This document shows, in pieces, positions 34,424-42,474 of a stretch of DNA of 60,641 nucleotides. The position numbers were made by a program, and so were the translations under genes. Below the pieces are notes generated by a model, which made no database searches, had not been told where the DNA came from, and worked only from the letters and a program-made list of their open reading frames with translations. How positions within the stretch are numbered: the stretch's first letter is position 1; each line of letters starts with the position of its first letter. The stretch is from Streptomyces diastatochromogenes. GTDB lineage: Bacteria; Actinomycetota; Actinomycetes; Streptomycetales; Streptomycetaceae. The stretch is taken from assembly GCF_002242805.1 (NCBI RefSeq), contig NZ_MCGQ01000001.1, positions 92,990 through 153,630 on the forward strand, in the 5' to 3' direction.

Positions 34424-35356
34424 ATGCAGCGCAGCGATGTCACGCGGGACGACGGCACGTGGGTGGGCCTGTCCCTGGACGTACACGACCGCCACCAGCC
34501 GGGGCTGTGCGTGTTCACTGCCGGGCACCGACTGCTGGTCTCCCAGCTGTCGCAGCCTGTGCTGCTCGCCGCTGTCGACGAGCACCTCCTAGGCGTGGAC
34601 TTCTGGCGCACCGACGAGTACCGCTCCTTCGTCCCGCCACTGCGCGCCGATGCAGCGCGCGCCCTGGCGGGCAGCCCGGAACGCTGGGCTCACCGCTTTG
34701 CGCAGTACCTCATCGACTCGCCGGACAGCCCGTTGCACGAGGGCCGGTGGCTGCTCTCGCACGAGAGTCCGCTCCGGCGCTGGCGCCACGCTGATACTTC
34801 GCATGCCGAGTACTGGAGCTCGATGCTCGTCGACGGCCATCCGGACGGATACATCGACTGGTTCGTCCATTCCGGTTCGTGGGAGGTCCTTCCGCTGCGG
34901 CCGATGCCCGATGCCGACGACAGCCGGGTCAAGGCCTACCGCAAGCAGGCCCGCGAAGGAACGCTCCCACCCGTCCTGTTGTGGTGGGTCAGCGGCCTGG
35001 ACTGCCATCTGATCCTGGACGGTCACGCGCGGCTCGCCGCGGCGATCGCCGAGTCCGTCGAGCCTCCGCTACTGCAATTGCACCGCACAGTGCCGCGCGA
35101 TGACCTGGCCGCACGCACCGATGAGGCCGTGGACTTCTACGAGTACGAACTGGCACGCTTCGCCGAACTCCGCGCCGTCCACGGCCCCACAGTCCCGGAC
35201 GGCGCCGCCACCGCCGGCCCACAGCTCGTCCGCCTCCTCCACGAACTGAACACCGCCGAACAGCTGACCTGGGCCTGGCCCCTGCCCGGCGGAGAGACCC
35301 AGTGGCGTCGCATCGCACGCGAGGTGACCACCAGCCAGGACTGGCCCCATATCTGA
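34424..35356 (+). CDS. Hypothetical protein with ParB/Srx-like motif
   Basis: The ATG at 34424 is chosen because TACGCT (34412-34417) stands 6 bases upstream, the usual position of a -10 for a leaderless mRNA; an in-frame extension belongs to the preceding fragment. The 310-residue protein has 'LLWWVSGLDCHLILDGHARL', where 'DGHxRLAAA' resembles the catalytic loop of ParB/sulfiredoxin-fold proteins. No membrane segment or signal peptide is seen. Function unknown. Confidence 0.6.
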   Translation: MQRSDVTRDDGTWVGLSLDVHDRHQPGLCVFTAGHRLLVSQLSQPVLLAAVDEHLLGVDFWRTDEYRSFVPPLRADAARALAGSPERWAHRFAQYLIDSPDSPLHEGRWLLSHESPLRRWRHADTSHAEYWSSMLVDGHPDGYIDWFVHSGSWEVLPLRPMPDADDSRVKAYRKQAREGTLPPVLLWWVSGLDCHLILDGHARLAAAIAESVEPPLLQLHRTVPRDDLAARTDEAVDFYEYELARFAELRAVHGPTVPDGAATAGPQLVRLLHELNTAEQLTWAWPLPGGETQWRRIAREVTTSQDWPHI

Positions 35357-35694
35357 GTCCTGCGAATCCCTCCCGCCAACCGTCACGTCCGGGCCTTCCG
35401 CCGTACCGCCAGGTGCGCGCACACCGCTATGAAGGGCCGCCTCCCCCAGGCACCAGCTCTCACGCGTACGCGGGCTCTGGCGCAAGCCGCCTTCAGCAGG
35501 CGGTCGGCGGCCGAGTCGGTCCGCCCCGGCCCTGGACCCGGCCGGCTGTCACGCGACGTGGGGAGATCCACTGAGCAGGTCTGGGTCACCGTCGAGCGGG
35601 AGGCGGCCGATTTCAAGGCTCTGGCCGCTCATTCGTGACTGATCTCGAGTAGAGGCCGCGGGGTGCTGATATCGACGGGCGTGGCTACGCACCG
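35357..35694. other. 338-base gap, no supported gene
   Basis: A short plus-strand frame (35429-35638) ends with a polar helix-like tail but has no recognisable domain. The composition looks non-coding and no clear hairpin was found. Confidence 0.4.
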
Positions 35695-36180
35695 TCACAC
35701 GTGCTCGTCCGCGGAGGCGGTGATGACGGGCTCGGGGCCGGCGGGCAGGAGTTCAAGCACCAGGGCCACGGCCTCTTCGGCGGTCCCGACTTCGCCGATC
35801 ACGCCGAAAGGACTGCGTCGGCGAACCTTTAACCGTCCGTTGTCCAGGGGCTCGATCGATCCGGCCTGCACAGTCCAAGGGTAGCTGGTGGAGCTGCTGA
35901 AGAGCAGGGCGAAGTGGCTCGTGAACGGATACAGCCGCCGGAGTCGTGGTTGAGCGGCGGCGGCCTCCAGCAGCGCAACGATGCCCGGATACGGGCGCCC
36001 AGGCGAGCGGATCTGGTGTACTGCATGCCTCCACTGCCAGCTGAGTCGTAGGGACTGCCAATGGGCCTCGACAACGTCAGCCGGCCCGCGACTGCGTGCT
36101 GCAGCCATGTCTGGCAGAACTGGTCTCGGAGGCAGGGGCAACTGCTGATCGCAGGTCTCGTCATTCGCGTCCACTGTCAT
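35695..36180 (-). CDS. DUF6193-like protein
   Basis: The 161-residue protein has 'VVEAHWQSLRLSWQWRHAV', 'AAAAQPRLRRLYPFTSHFAL' and 'GEVGTAEEAVALVLELLPAG', the core of a Streptomyces family listed as DUF6193 (natural product biosynthesis-associated). No catalytic motif is evident. It ends next to a string of transposase remnants but is itself uninterrupted. Confidence 0.65.
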   Translation of the reverse strand: MTVDANDETCDQQLPLPPRPVLPDMAAARSRGPADVVEAHWQSLRLSWQWRHAVHQIRSPGRPYPGIVALLEAAAAQPRLRRLYPFTSHFALLFSSSTSYPWTVQAGSIEPLDNGRLKVRRRSPFGVIGEVGTAEEAVALVLELLPAGPEPVITASADEHV

Positions 36181-36224
36181 AGTGTCGCGGCCGTTGCCTG
36201 AAACCGGTGCTCTCATAACGAAGA

Positions 36225-36395
36225 TCATGGCCGGGTGAGAATGCGTATCCGAAGGAGTCGGAACGAGCCGCCGCCGTACATGGCCCGCCTGAGCGTCTTC
36301 ACCCGGTTTACGTGTCCTTCGACGACCCCGGAGCTCCAGGGCAAGGTCAGGTCGGCAGTCACTGCGTCGAGGTCCCCTGGCGAGCAATCGTCAAT
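36225..36395 (-). pseudogene. ISL3-family transposase, C-terminal fragment
   Basis: The minus strand reads 'LDAVTADLTLPWSSGVVEGH' then 'VNRVKTLRRAMYGG', ending 'LLRIRILTRP' at the stop (36225). This is the conserved end of ISL3 transposases, containing the last catalytic Glu (VEGHVNR). Everything upstream is missing. Confidence 0.75.
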
Positions 36396-36660
36396 ACCTG
36401 TGGATCGGCGGCATCATGGAGTGCTGAGCCGATAGGTCCACATCTCGACCATCTGACCATCGAGAAGTCGAATCAGCCAGATGAGACTGCTGTCTATGGT
36501 GTCCGGGCAGGCGAGCCGGACACGGCAAGGCTCCCAGGCCTGGTTTTGTTCACGACTTCCGACAGCAGAGGTACAGCACTCCGAAAGGCGGTCCGCTGCG
36601 GCCAAATCGAACTTCTTGAGAACGGGAGGCACCCCGCCAACCGCTTTCGGGGCCCGGTGC

Positions 36661-37212
36661 GGTTGGCCAACGGCCCGCTCAACGTGGCGGACCGTACGCC
36701 GTCAGGCGCCGCGGGTGAACGACAAGCGCGTCGACGAGGCCACGGGCGAGCGCAAGCGGTTCTCCTCAGCGATCCTGCCGACGTGGTGCCCCAAGTCGCC
36801 GAAGATCAGCGATGTGCTGCCGCTGCTCTACCTGCACGGCCTGTCCTCAGGCGACTTCGTGCCCGCCCTGGAGCAGTTCCTCGGCAGCGCGGCCGGACTG
36901 CCGCCGGCGACGGTGACGCGGCTGACCCAGCAGTGGCAGGCAGACCACGTCGCCTTCATGGGCCGCGACCTGTCCGAAGCCGACTCTGTGTACGTCTGGG
37001 CCGACGGCATCCACCTCAACGTCCGCCTGGAGGAGGCCAAAGCCTGCGTCCTCGCCCTGGTCGGCGTGCGCGCCGACGGCTCCAAGGAGCTGGTCGCGCT
37101 GAAGGTCGGCTACCGCGAGTCGGGCGAGTCCTGGCCGGACCTGCTGCGCGACTGCGCCCGCCGAGGGATGCGCACCCCGGTCCTGGCGGTCGGCAGTGTG
37201 TCATTCCACTGA
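36661..37212 (+). pseudogene. IS256-family transposase, internal fragment
   Basis: The frame reads 'PRVNDKRVDEATGERKRFSS', 'LYLHGLSSGDFVPALEQFLG', 'VYVWADGIHLNVRLEE' (first catalytic Asp) and 'ELVALKVGYRESGESWPDLL', all typical of Mutator-type IS256 transposases. It ends abruptly at 'TPVLAVGSVSFH' where the second Asp motif ('GDGALGFW') should begin. The N-terminus is absent, so it cannot be active. Confidence 0.82.
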
Positions 37213-37316
37213 CCCTAGATGATCGATTCCAAGGGTTCGTGGTCGTAGCGATTCCGGACCGGAGGGGCGGCGCGGCCCCATAGGCTGAGCACCCGTCCGC
37301 ACACTCTGGGGGAGTA

Positions 37317-37712
37317 ATGACCAGTAGGTTCACCGAGTTGATTGTCGACTGCCACGATCCGGAACGGCTCGCGGCCTTCTGGTGCGCAGTCCTGGGCTTC
37401 AAGGTGATCGACCGGAGCGAGGGCAAGGTCGAGATCGGCTCCTGGGAGCCGACCGTCGAGGAGGTCCGGGCCCGCCAGATGCCGCCCACCCTGCTCTTTA
37501 TCCGGGTGCCCGAGGGCAAGACCATGAAGAACCGGCTCCACCTGGACGTCAGCCCGATCGACGGCAGTACCGACGACGAGGTGGCCAGGCTGGTTGGCCT
37601 TGGCGCCACAAAGGCGGACGTGGGCCAGGGCCCTGGCCGGAGCTGGGTGGTCATGGCCGACCCCGAGGGCAACGAGTTCGACGTCGTGCGCACCCTGGCA
37701 CCGTCCAACTAG
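37317..37712 (+). CDS. VOC-superfamily glyoxalase-like protein
   Basis: The 131-residue protein has the paired beta-alpha-beta-beta-beta modules of the VOC fold: 'LIVDCHDPERLAAFWCAVLG' at the start and 'VVMADPEGNEFDVV' at the end, with metal-type residues (His/Glu). Such proteins act as dioxygenases, glyoxalases or drug-binding resistance proteins. GGGGGAG lies just before the ATG. It is intact although flanked by transposase remnants on both sides. Confidence 0.85.
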   Translation: MTSRFTELIVDCHDPERLAAFWCAVLGFKVIDRSEGKVEIGSWEPTVEEVRARQMPPTLLFIRVPEGKTMKNRLHLDVSPIDGSTDDEVARLVGLGATKADVGQGPGRSWVVMADPEGNEFDVVRTLAPSN

Positions 37713-37729
37713 ATGTTCACTCCCAAGGG

Positions 37730-37977
37730 TTAGTGGTCGTAGGCGGTCAGTGAGCGCAGGACGGGCTGTCCGCTCTGGTCGTTGTGCCAGATGGCGGTGG
37801 TCAGTGTGAGGACGCGCTGCATGATGCGGGCGACGACGCCGGCAGGTGTGCGGCCATGGTGCTGTTCGAGGTCGAGCTGGCCCTTGAAGGTCTCGTTGAC
37901 CGACTCGATGACCTGCCGCAGTGGTTTGAACAGCTCGGCTCCGGGCCGCTCCGGTTCGCCCTTGCGGGTCGGCCCCA
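37730..37977 (-). pseudogene. IS982-like transposase, C-terminal fragment
   Basis: The minus strand reads 'ELFKPLRQVIESVNETFKGQ', 'LDLEQHHGRTPAGVVARIMQ' and 'LTTAIWHNDQSGQPVLRSLT', the conserved end of IS982/IS4-like DDE transposases of Streptomyces, with the last catalytic Glu in 'IESVN'. It starts without an initiation codon directly inside a P-loop gene. Confidence 0.75.
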
Positions 37978-37979
37978 AA

Positions 37980-38039
37980 TGAGCTGACGGTCGTCTTGCC
38001 CGCGCCGGGGCGGCCCTCGAGCAGGATCCTCGTCGGCAT
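37980..38039 (-). pseudogene. P-loop NTPase, N-terminal stub
   Basis: ATG 38039 begins 'MPTRILLEGRPGAGKTTVS', a start followed at once by a Walker A motif. After about 20 residues the IS982-like sequence takes over. The stub is the 5' end of an AAA-like ATPase gene cut by that element. Confidence 0.65.
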
Positions 38040-38150
38040 GCTGCCATCTTCAACGCCGCTCCTGAGGGCGGCCGGGTGGTCTCGGCCGAACGGGGGTTTT
38101 GGCGTGCGGACCGGTGTGGGCGCCACTGTTGTTCGGGTATGGCGGCGCGC

Positions 38151-38603
38151 ATGAGCGGAATTGAACTCAGCAGCACTGCGTTCGACGACAAAGCGGTGAT
38201 CCCGCGCCGGTACAGCGGGGAGGGGGAGAACATCTCGCCTCCCCTGACCTGGTCGGGGGTGCCGCAGGAGGCCGCGGAGCTTGTGCTCCTGTGCGAGGAC
38301 CCGGACGCGCCGGGGACGACCTTCCTGCACTGGCTGGTGACCGGCGTCGATCCGGGGACGACCGGGGTGGCGGAGGGCCAGGAGCCCCAGAGCGGCCTGC
38401 CGTGGCCCAACGGCTTCGGGCGCGTGGGCTGGGGAGGGCCGATGCCTCCACCGGGGCACGGGCCGCACCGGTACTTCTTCCGCCTGTACGCCCTGTCCGA
38501 GCCGCTGCCGCTGCACGACCGCCCGGGCGTCGAGGACGTGCACCGTGCCCTGAAGGGCAGGGAGCTGGCCTCCGGCACTCTGGTCGGGACCTATCAGCGC
38601 TGA
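38151..38603 (+). CDS. YbhB/YbcL-family (PEBP-like) protein
   Basis: The 150-residue protein has 'IPRRYSGEGENISPPLTWSG', 'LCEDPDAPGTTFLHWLVTG' and 'PHRYFFRLYALSEPLPL', the ligand-pocket motifs of phosphatidylethanolamine-binding-like proteins. An ATG 12 bases upstream is the alternative start. Bacterial members bind anionic small molecules; the role here is unknown. Confidence 0.88.
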   Translation: MSGIELSSTAFDDKAVIPRRYSGEGENISPPLTWSGVPQEAAELVLLCEDPDAPGTTFLHWLVTGVDPGTTGVAEGQEPQSGLPWPNGFGRVGWGGPMPPPGHGPHRYFFRLYALSEPLPLHDRPGVEDVHRALKGRELASGTLVGTYQR

Positions 38604-39117
38604 CTCTTCCCCGATCTGCTCGACAACAATCCGCGCAAGGGCCTGCGGCGCTGGGTGGACACCAACATGCTCGTCCCGGCCCGCGCCACACGTCGGCGCG
38701 GCCTGCTGGTAGAGCTGCATCACGACGGCACCGTCGTCACCGCCGTCGACCTCTCCCACCTCGCCCTGCCGCCCAGTCACCCGGCAGTCCCACTACCGGT
38801 GTCCTCACCGGTACTCATCAGCGCGGTCTTCGAGACCGTCGCCCTGGTCCACGAGCACCGCCTGGCTCTGCGCGGACACTCCCATCGAGCTCCGGGCCGT
38901 CCTGCAGACCCAGCCCAGCAGCGGACTCCGGTTCACCCCCGTCGTCCTCGATCACGGGCGCCCCGAGGTGGCCGAGTGGGCACGGCAGCCGCGCACCGTT
39001 CAACCCGCCCACAGCGATCTGGCCCCCTTCGCCGACGATGAGGCCCTCATCGCTGGTGCCACCGATCTCGCCGAAGGACTGCTGAACCAGTTCGGCCTCG
39101 ACATGCGGCCGACGTAA
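38604..39117 (+). pseudogene. Hypothetical protein, truncated and frameshifted
   Basis: Right after the YbhB stop a frame reads 'DLLDNNPRKGLRRWVDTNML' and continues to 'VALVHEHRLAL', then shifts near 38876 to 'IELRAVLQTQPSSGLRFTPV' and runs to TAA at 39117 ('LNQFGLDMRPT'). It has no start and at least one frameshift. The family is not recognised. Confidence 0.5.
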
Positions 39118-39365
39118 CGGAGCCGATGCCCGGACGTCCCCATCACGGTCTCCATGGCCCGCGAGTCCCGAAGAATGTCCCGTGCCCTGACCCGGCATGG
39201 GTGCCGTCGCCGGTCAGACCCTGCTCAAATCGGCGAGAGTGCGACCGGCGGCTTGGGGCCCATACGTGATGGCTGCCCCCGTATTTCCTCAACCCGGGCC
39301 AAGGAGTTGCGTTCCCGGCGCCGCCGGGTGCCCGTATTTGTCTGAGGCCGCCCGCCGGCCGCCAG

Positions 39366-39972
39366 TCACAGCGCGCCCGAGGCGTCGGCGCGCAGGTCCA
39401 CCGCCTTGTAGGCGGCGAGCAGCGCGAGCCCGGCCAGCAGCAGGACCAGGCCGAGGTGGGTCATCACGGCGCCCCGGGCGCCGGCCTGCCGTATCGAAGG
39501 GCGCTCCCTGTGCTCGGCGAGCACCAGCAGCAGCGAACCGAGCGCCATCAGCTCCCACAGCATCAGGATCATGGACAACGATGCCGCCACGGGCACGAGC
39601 ACGAGGCTGAGCACGAACAATGGCAGCACCATCTGCGCCGACCGTGACCCGATGGTGCGCGCCGTGCCCGGCCGCGTAGCCGATGCCGTACACCGCGACC
39701 GCGGCTACGACGACTCCCGTCACCGCCATGAACAGCCCCGCCAGCGCATCCACCGCCACATGCGCCCCACCAGCGGCAACAGCTTGGAGTAGACGGCCGC
39801 CTACCGGCTTCCGCCCAGTGCAGCCACGCCCGCCATACCACCCGCTCCCCCCACCTGACGTCAGAACTCCGACGACCGGGATGCGTACCCTGTGCGGCAG
39901 TCCGAGTCCAGCCAGCGCGCCCGCGCCGCCCAGCCCTGTGGCCGTCGCGAGGGGGGCCGGAATCGCGCTCAC
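39366..39972 (-). pseudogene. HyfB/NuoL-like proton-conducting membrane subunit, decayed
   Basis: From a GTG at 39972 (overlapping the NuoB-like stop, GTGA) the minus strand encodes hydrophobic pieces in two or more frames: 'HVAVDALAGLFMAVTGVVVA', then 'LPLFVLSLVLVPVAASLSMI' and 'LMLWELMALGSLLLVLAEHR'. These match the N-terminal third of hydrogenase-4 subunit B / NADH dehydrogenase antiporter-like subunits. The C-terminal two thirds, including the PF00361 core, are gone. Clearly inactive. Confidence 0.7.
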
Positions 39973-40164
39973 CCTCCGGTCACTCTCCTGAGCGCCGCCA
40001 CGATCGCTTCCGGCTCCGGCGGGCACTCAGGCACGGCCAGATCCACCGGCACGACATCGGAGACCGCGCCCTCGACGCCGTACCCGCCGCTGAACTCCCC
40101 GCAGTCGACCGCCTCCCGGTGCCGCAGAGCGCTGTCCAGCTCGCGGAAGCGCCGGTCGAGGGCC
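39969..40164 (-). pseudogene. NuoB/HycG-like subunit, C-terminal fragment
   Basis: The tail reads 'RRFRELDSALRHREAVDCGE' and 'SDVVPVDLAVPECPPEPEAI', ending 'VTGG'. This is the end of NuoB-like [4Fe-4S] small subunits, where 'DVxVPGCPPxPEA' holds the last cluster Cys. The first two Cys motifs are lost. It is fused upstream to the end of the ArsR gene by a deletion. Confidence 0.68.
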
Positions 40165-40168
40165 GTCG

Positions 40169-40519
40169 CTACGACGGCGGCTTCCCCTCCGTCTGGGCCG
40201 CCTGCAGGTCGGCGAGCAGCTCCGCCTGTCCCGCCAGCACGCCCGACAGGATCGTGCGCGCCACTCGCAACAGCTCCGCCACCTCCGGACTGGTCAGCGA
40301 GTAGTACACGTTTGAACCCTCTTTGCGAGTCCGGACCAGGTTCGCCCGCCGCAGCACGGCGAGCTGCTGGGACAGATGGGCAGGCTCGATGCCCACCTCG
40401 GGCAACATCTCGGCGACCGCATGCTCACGCTCGCTCAACAGCTCCAGCACGCGGATGCGGGCCGGGTGGCCGAGGGTCTTGAAGAACTCGGCCTTCAGTT
40501 GGTACAGCGGCGTACTCAC
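40169..40519 (-). CDS. ArsR-family repressor (first of two related copies)
   Basis: GTG 40519 follows GGGGAGG. The 116-residue protein starts 'STPLYQLKAEFFKTLGHPAR', with the winged helix 'VGIEPAHLSQQLAVLRRANL' and 'YYSLTSPEVAELLRVAR'. There is no Cys at all, so it is neither an ELCVCDL metal sensor nor a BigR-type dithiol sensor. It closely resembles the ArsR protein at 44207, and both have AATTGC-N8-GCAATT operators. Downstream are the NuoB/HyfB relics it presumably controlled. Confidence 0.9.
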   Translation of the reverse strand: MSTPLYQLKAEFFKTLGHPARIRVLELLSEREHAVAEMLPEVGIEPAHLSQQLAVLRRANLVRTRKEGSNVYYSLTSPEVAELLRVARTILSGVLAGQAELLADLQAAQTEGKPPS

Positions 40520-40678
40520 CGACCCGTCACCTCCCCGACACAACGGCACAGCCGCATCGGCCGGGCCTCTGCGCATCGGAACCACCCACTTGTCAGCAAC
40601 ATGCGGCCCATCCTCCCGTGCGGCACCGGCAGGACCGGATCCGCACCGAGGAGCGGAGCCGCTGAATCCAGCGGTGAG

Positions 40679-40716
40679 GACCTCAGTAATTGCGGACATT
40701 AGCAATTACTGAGGTC
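40679..40716. promoter_or_regulatory. Operator of the first ArsR gene
   Basis: GACCTCAGTAATTGC-8 nt-GCAATTACTGAGGTC, a perfect inverted repeat with 15-bp arms, 160 bases before the GTG. Its centre AATTGC-N8-GCAATT is identical to the core of the palindrome at 44646-44665. It also lies after the PhnA-like gene, but it has no T run, so an operator is more likely than a terminator. Confidence 0.75.
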
Positions 40717-40794
40717 GGGGGGAGGGAGGTTTGCGCGCTTCAGTAACGTCTGTACGGCGAGGCTGTCGTTCGGTGGGCCGTCCCGCTCGGCAGA

Positions 40795-41145
40795 TCACAC
40801 CTTCTTGACCACGCTGGATTTGAGCTGCATGGCGCCGAACCCGTCGACCTTGCAGTCGATGTCGTGGCCGTCCACCCCGTCGACGAGGCGGATGTTGCGC
40901 ACCTTGGTGCCTGCCTTGATTCCGGTCGGGCTGCCCTTGACCTTGAGTGTCTTGACCACCGTCACGGTGTCGCCGTCGGCGAGCACGTTGCCGACCGCAT
41001 CCTTGATCACCTTGTCCCCGCCCTCGCCGGCCGGCTCGTCGGAGGGCGACCACTCATGGCCGCATTCCGGGCAGACGAGGAGCACACCCATCTCGTAGGC
41101 GTACACACCGTAGCATTCGGGGCAAGGAGGAAGATTTTCACTCAT
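40795..41145 (-). CDS. yjdM: PhnA/YjdM-family zinc-ribbon protein
   Basis: The 116-residue protein has an N-terminal zinc ribbon ('CPECYGVYAYEMG' and 'CPECGHEW') and a C-terminal SH3-like PhnA domain ('GTKVRNIRLVDGVDGHDIDC'). It is full length for the family. Despite the old name, its link to phosphonate use is not established. It stands alone between the two ArsR systems. Confidence 0.92.
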   Translation of the reverse strand: MSENLPPCPECYGVYAYEMGVLLVCPECGHEWSPSDEPAGEGGDKVIKDAVGNVLADGDTVTVVKTLKVKGSPTGIKAGTKVRNIRLVDGVDGHDIDCKVDGFGAMQLKSSVVKKV

Positions 41146-41183
41146 TACGCGATCCTATTTCAGTCGAAGGGTCGAGACGGACG

Positions 41184-41585
41184 TCAGCTGGGCCAGCCGT
41201 CAGTGCGCCACGCCTGCTGCTGCCCGTCCTCGGGAGCCGACGTTGGCTGAGCGTGGGTGGCGAGGGCGGCGGCCAGGTCGCTGTGGACGGGGATGTCGGG
41301 GCAGTCGCCGGCTGGGACGAGGGAGCCGTCGGCTGGGATGGCGGCCAGCTCCAGACTCCGGCCCGCCTGGGCTAGGCGGCGCGCGGCCTCGGCGATGGCC
41401 AGCTGGCCTTCGGCGGACCAGCTGCGCAGTTCGCTGAGGTCGACGATGACCGGCCCGGTGCCGCGGGCGACGACCCAGCCGATCGCGCCGCCGAAGCGAC
41501 GGGCCGCCTCCGGGCCCAGGTATCCGGCGACGGAGAGAATGCCCAGGTCCCCCTCGACGAGGGCGTAGTGCCAATCGATGGTCAT
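41184..41585 (-). CDS. STAS-domain protein (anti-anti-sigma-like)
   Basis: The 133-residue protein has the STAS pattern 'LGILSVAGYLGPEAARRFGG', 'GPVIVDLSELRSWSAEGQLA'. The usual 'DSSG' phosphorylation loop is changed to 'WSAEG', leaving one Ser. It lies 47 bases after a HATPase gene, so the pair may form a small partner-switching module. It may or may not be cotranscribed with the SulP operon. Confidence 0.82.
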   Translation of the reverse strand: MTIDWHYALVEGDLGILSVAGYLGPEAARRFGGAIGWVVARGTGPVIVDLSELRSWSAEGQLAIAEAARRLAQAGRSLELAAIPADGSLVPAGDCPDIPVHSDLAAALATHAQPTSAPEDGQQQAWRTDGWPS

Positions 41586-41632
41586 GTCGTCAATTTCCTT
41601 GTGCAGTCAGCCCGTCGGCCCCGTGTGCCGGG

Positions 41633-42064
41633 TCAGAGGGGCAGGGTGATCCAGATGCTCTTGCCCTTGCCGTCGCCGTCGCCGCGCACGACTGCGGTGC
41701 CGCCCAGACCGAGCGTGAGTTCCATGACGGTGCCGAGGCCCCCGGCACCGTTGCCCGTGCCGCTGACCGACGCGTACAGCGGGGGCTGGTAGGGGTGACG
41801 GTCGTGGACGGCTAAGGCCAGGCAGTCCCTGCCCGCGGCGTAGAACACGGTGAGCTGCGGGGACAGGATGGTGGCGTGCCGGACGCTGTTGGTGACCAGC
41901 TCGCTCAGGATCAGCAGGGCGGGACCCACGGCGGGGTGGCGCAGCCCGATGCCCCATTCCACCAGGACCTGTTCGGCAGTCTCGCGGGCCACGCGAACCG
42001 CCGACGGCTCGGCGGGGAGAGTGAGGACGTGGCGGTGCGGCAGCGCCTCGAGTTGCGTGGTCAT
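41633..42064 (-). CDS. RsbW-like HATPase (anti-sigma-type ATP-binding protein)
   Basis: The 143-residue protein contains 'LILSELVTNSVRHA' (N box), 'LALAVHDRHPYQP' (G1-type D) and 'GLGTVMELTLGLGGTAV', the features of the Streptomyces RsbW-like ATPase family. ATG overlaps the stop of the flavin/PLP-oxidase-like gene (ATGA). It may regulate a sigma factor with the STAS protein. Confidence 0.88.
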   Translation of the reverse strand: MTTQLEALPHRHVLTLPAEPSAVRVARETAEQVLVEWGIGLRHPAVGPALLILSELVTNSVRHATILSPQLTVFYAAGRDCLALAVHDRHPYQPPLYASVSGTGNGAGGLGTVMELTLGLGGTAVVRGDGDGKGKSIWITLPL

Positions 42065-42474
42065 CGGCTCTCCACCCCGTGGGCGAGGCGGAAACCCGTC
42101 ACCGTCTTGGGGTGCACGCGCAGGATCGTGTCGTGCGGGCCGTGCGTCCAGCCCGCGAGTGTGCGGCGATAGTGGGCGGCCTCGTCGGGATCGGCGATCA
42201 CCTCGGCGGGGCCGGCGACGGTCACCGTCCAGCCGGTGCCGGTGGCGGCCCGGACCTCGTCCAGGTGGTACGTCACGGCCTCGGGGACCACAGTCGGCTG
42301 GACCGGGGTGCGCACGATCAGCCGGCCGTACTCCCACACGTGCCGTGCGGGCCGTACGACGGTCACTTCACGCTGCACAAACACCAGCCGTCCCAGCGCC
42401 GCCCCCTCCAGCAGCCACAGCGCCTCCGCGCCGGATACCTCGACCATGCGCGGGGTGCTGGAGGGCGTGCTCAT
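42061..42474 (-). CDS. Pyridoxamine 5'-phosphate oxidase-like protein
   Basis: A 137-residue split-barrel protein: 'ALGRLVFVQREVTVVRPARH', 'EAVTYHLDEVRAATGTGWTV' and 'VHPKTVTGFRLA' match the small flavin/F420-binding oxidases common in actinobacteria. It overlaps its neighbours on both sides by ATGA and so belongs to the ArsR-SulP operon. Cofactor and substrate are not evident. Confidence 0.85.
   Translation of the reverse strand: MSTPSSTPRMVEVSGAEALWLLEGAALGRLVFVQREVTVVRPARHVWEYGRLIVRTPVQPTVVPEAVTYHLDEVRAATGTGWTVTVAGPAEVIADPDEAAHYRRTLAGWTHGPHDTILRVHPKTVTGFRLAHGVESR

Noticed and set aside
40679..40716. Intrinsic terminator for the PhnA-like gene
   Set aside because: The stem is perfect but AT-rich in its inner part, has no T run, and its core equals the operator of the other ArsR gene.
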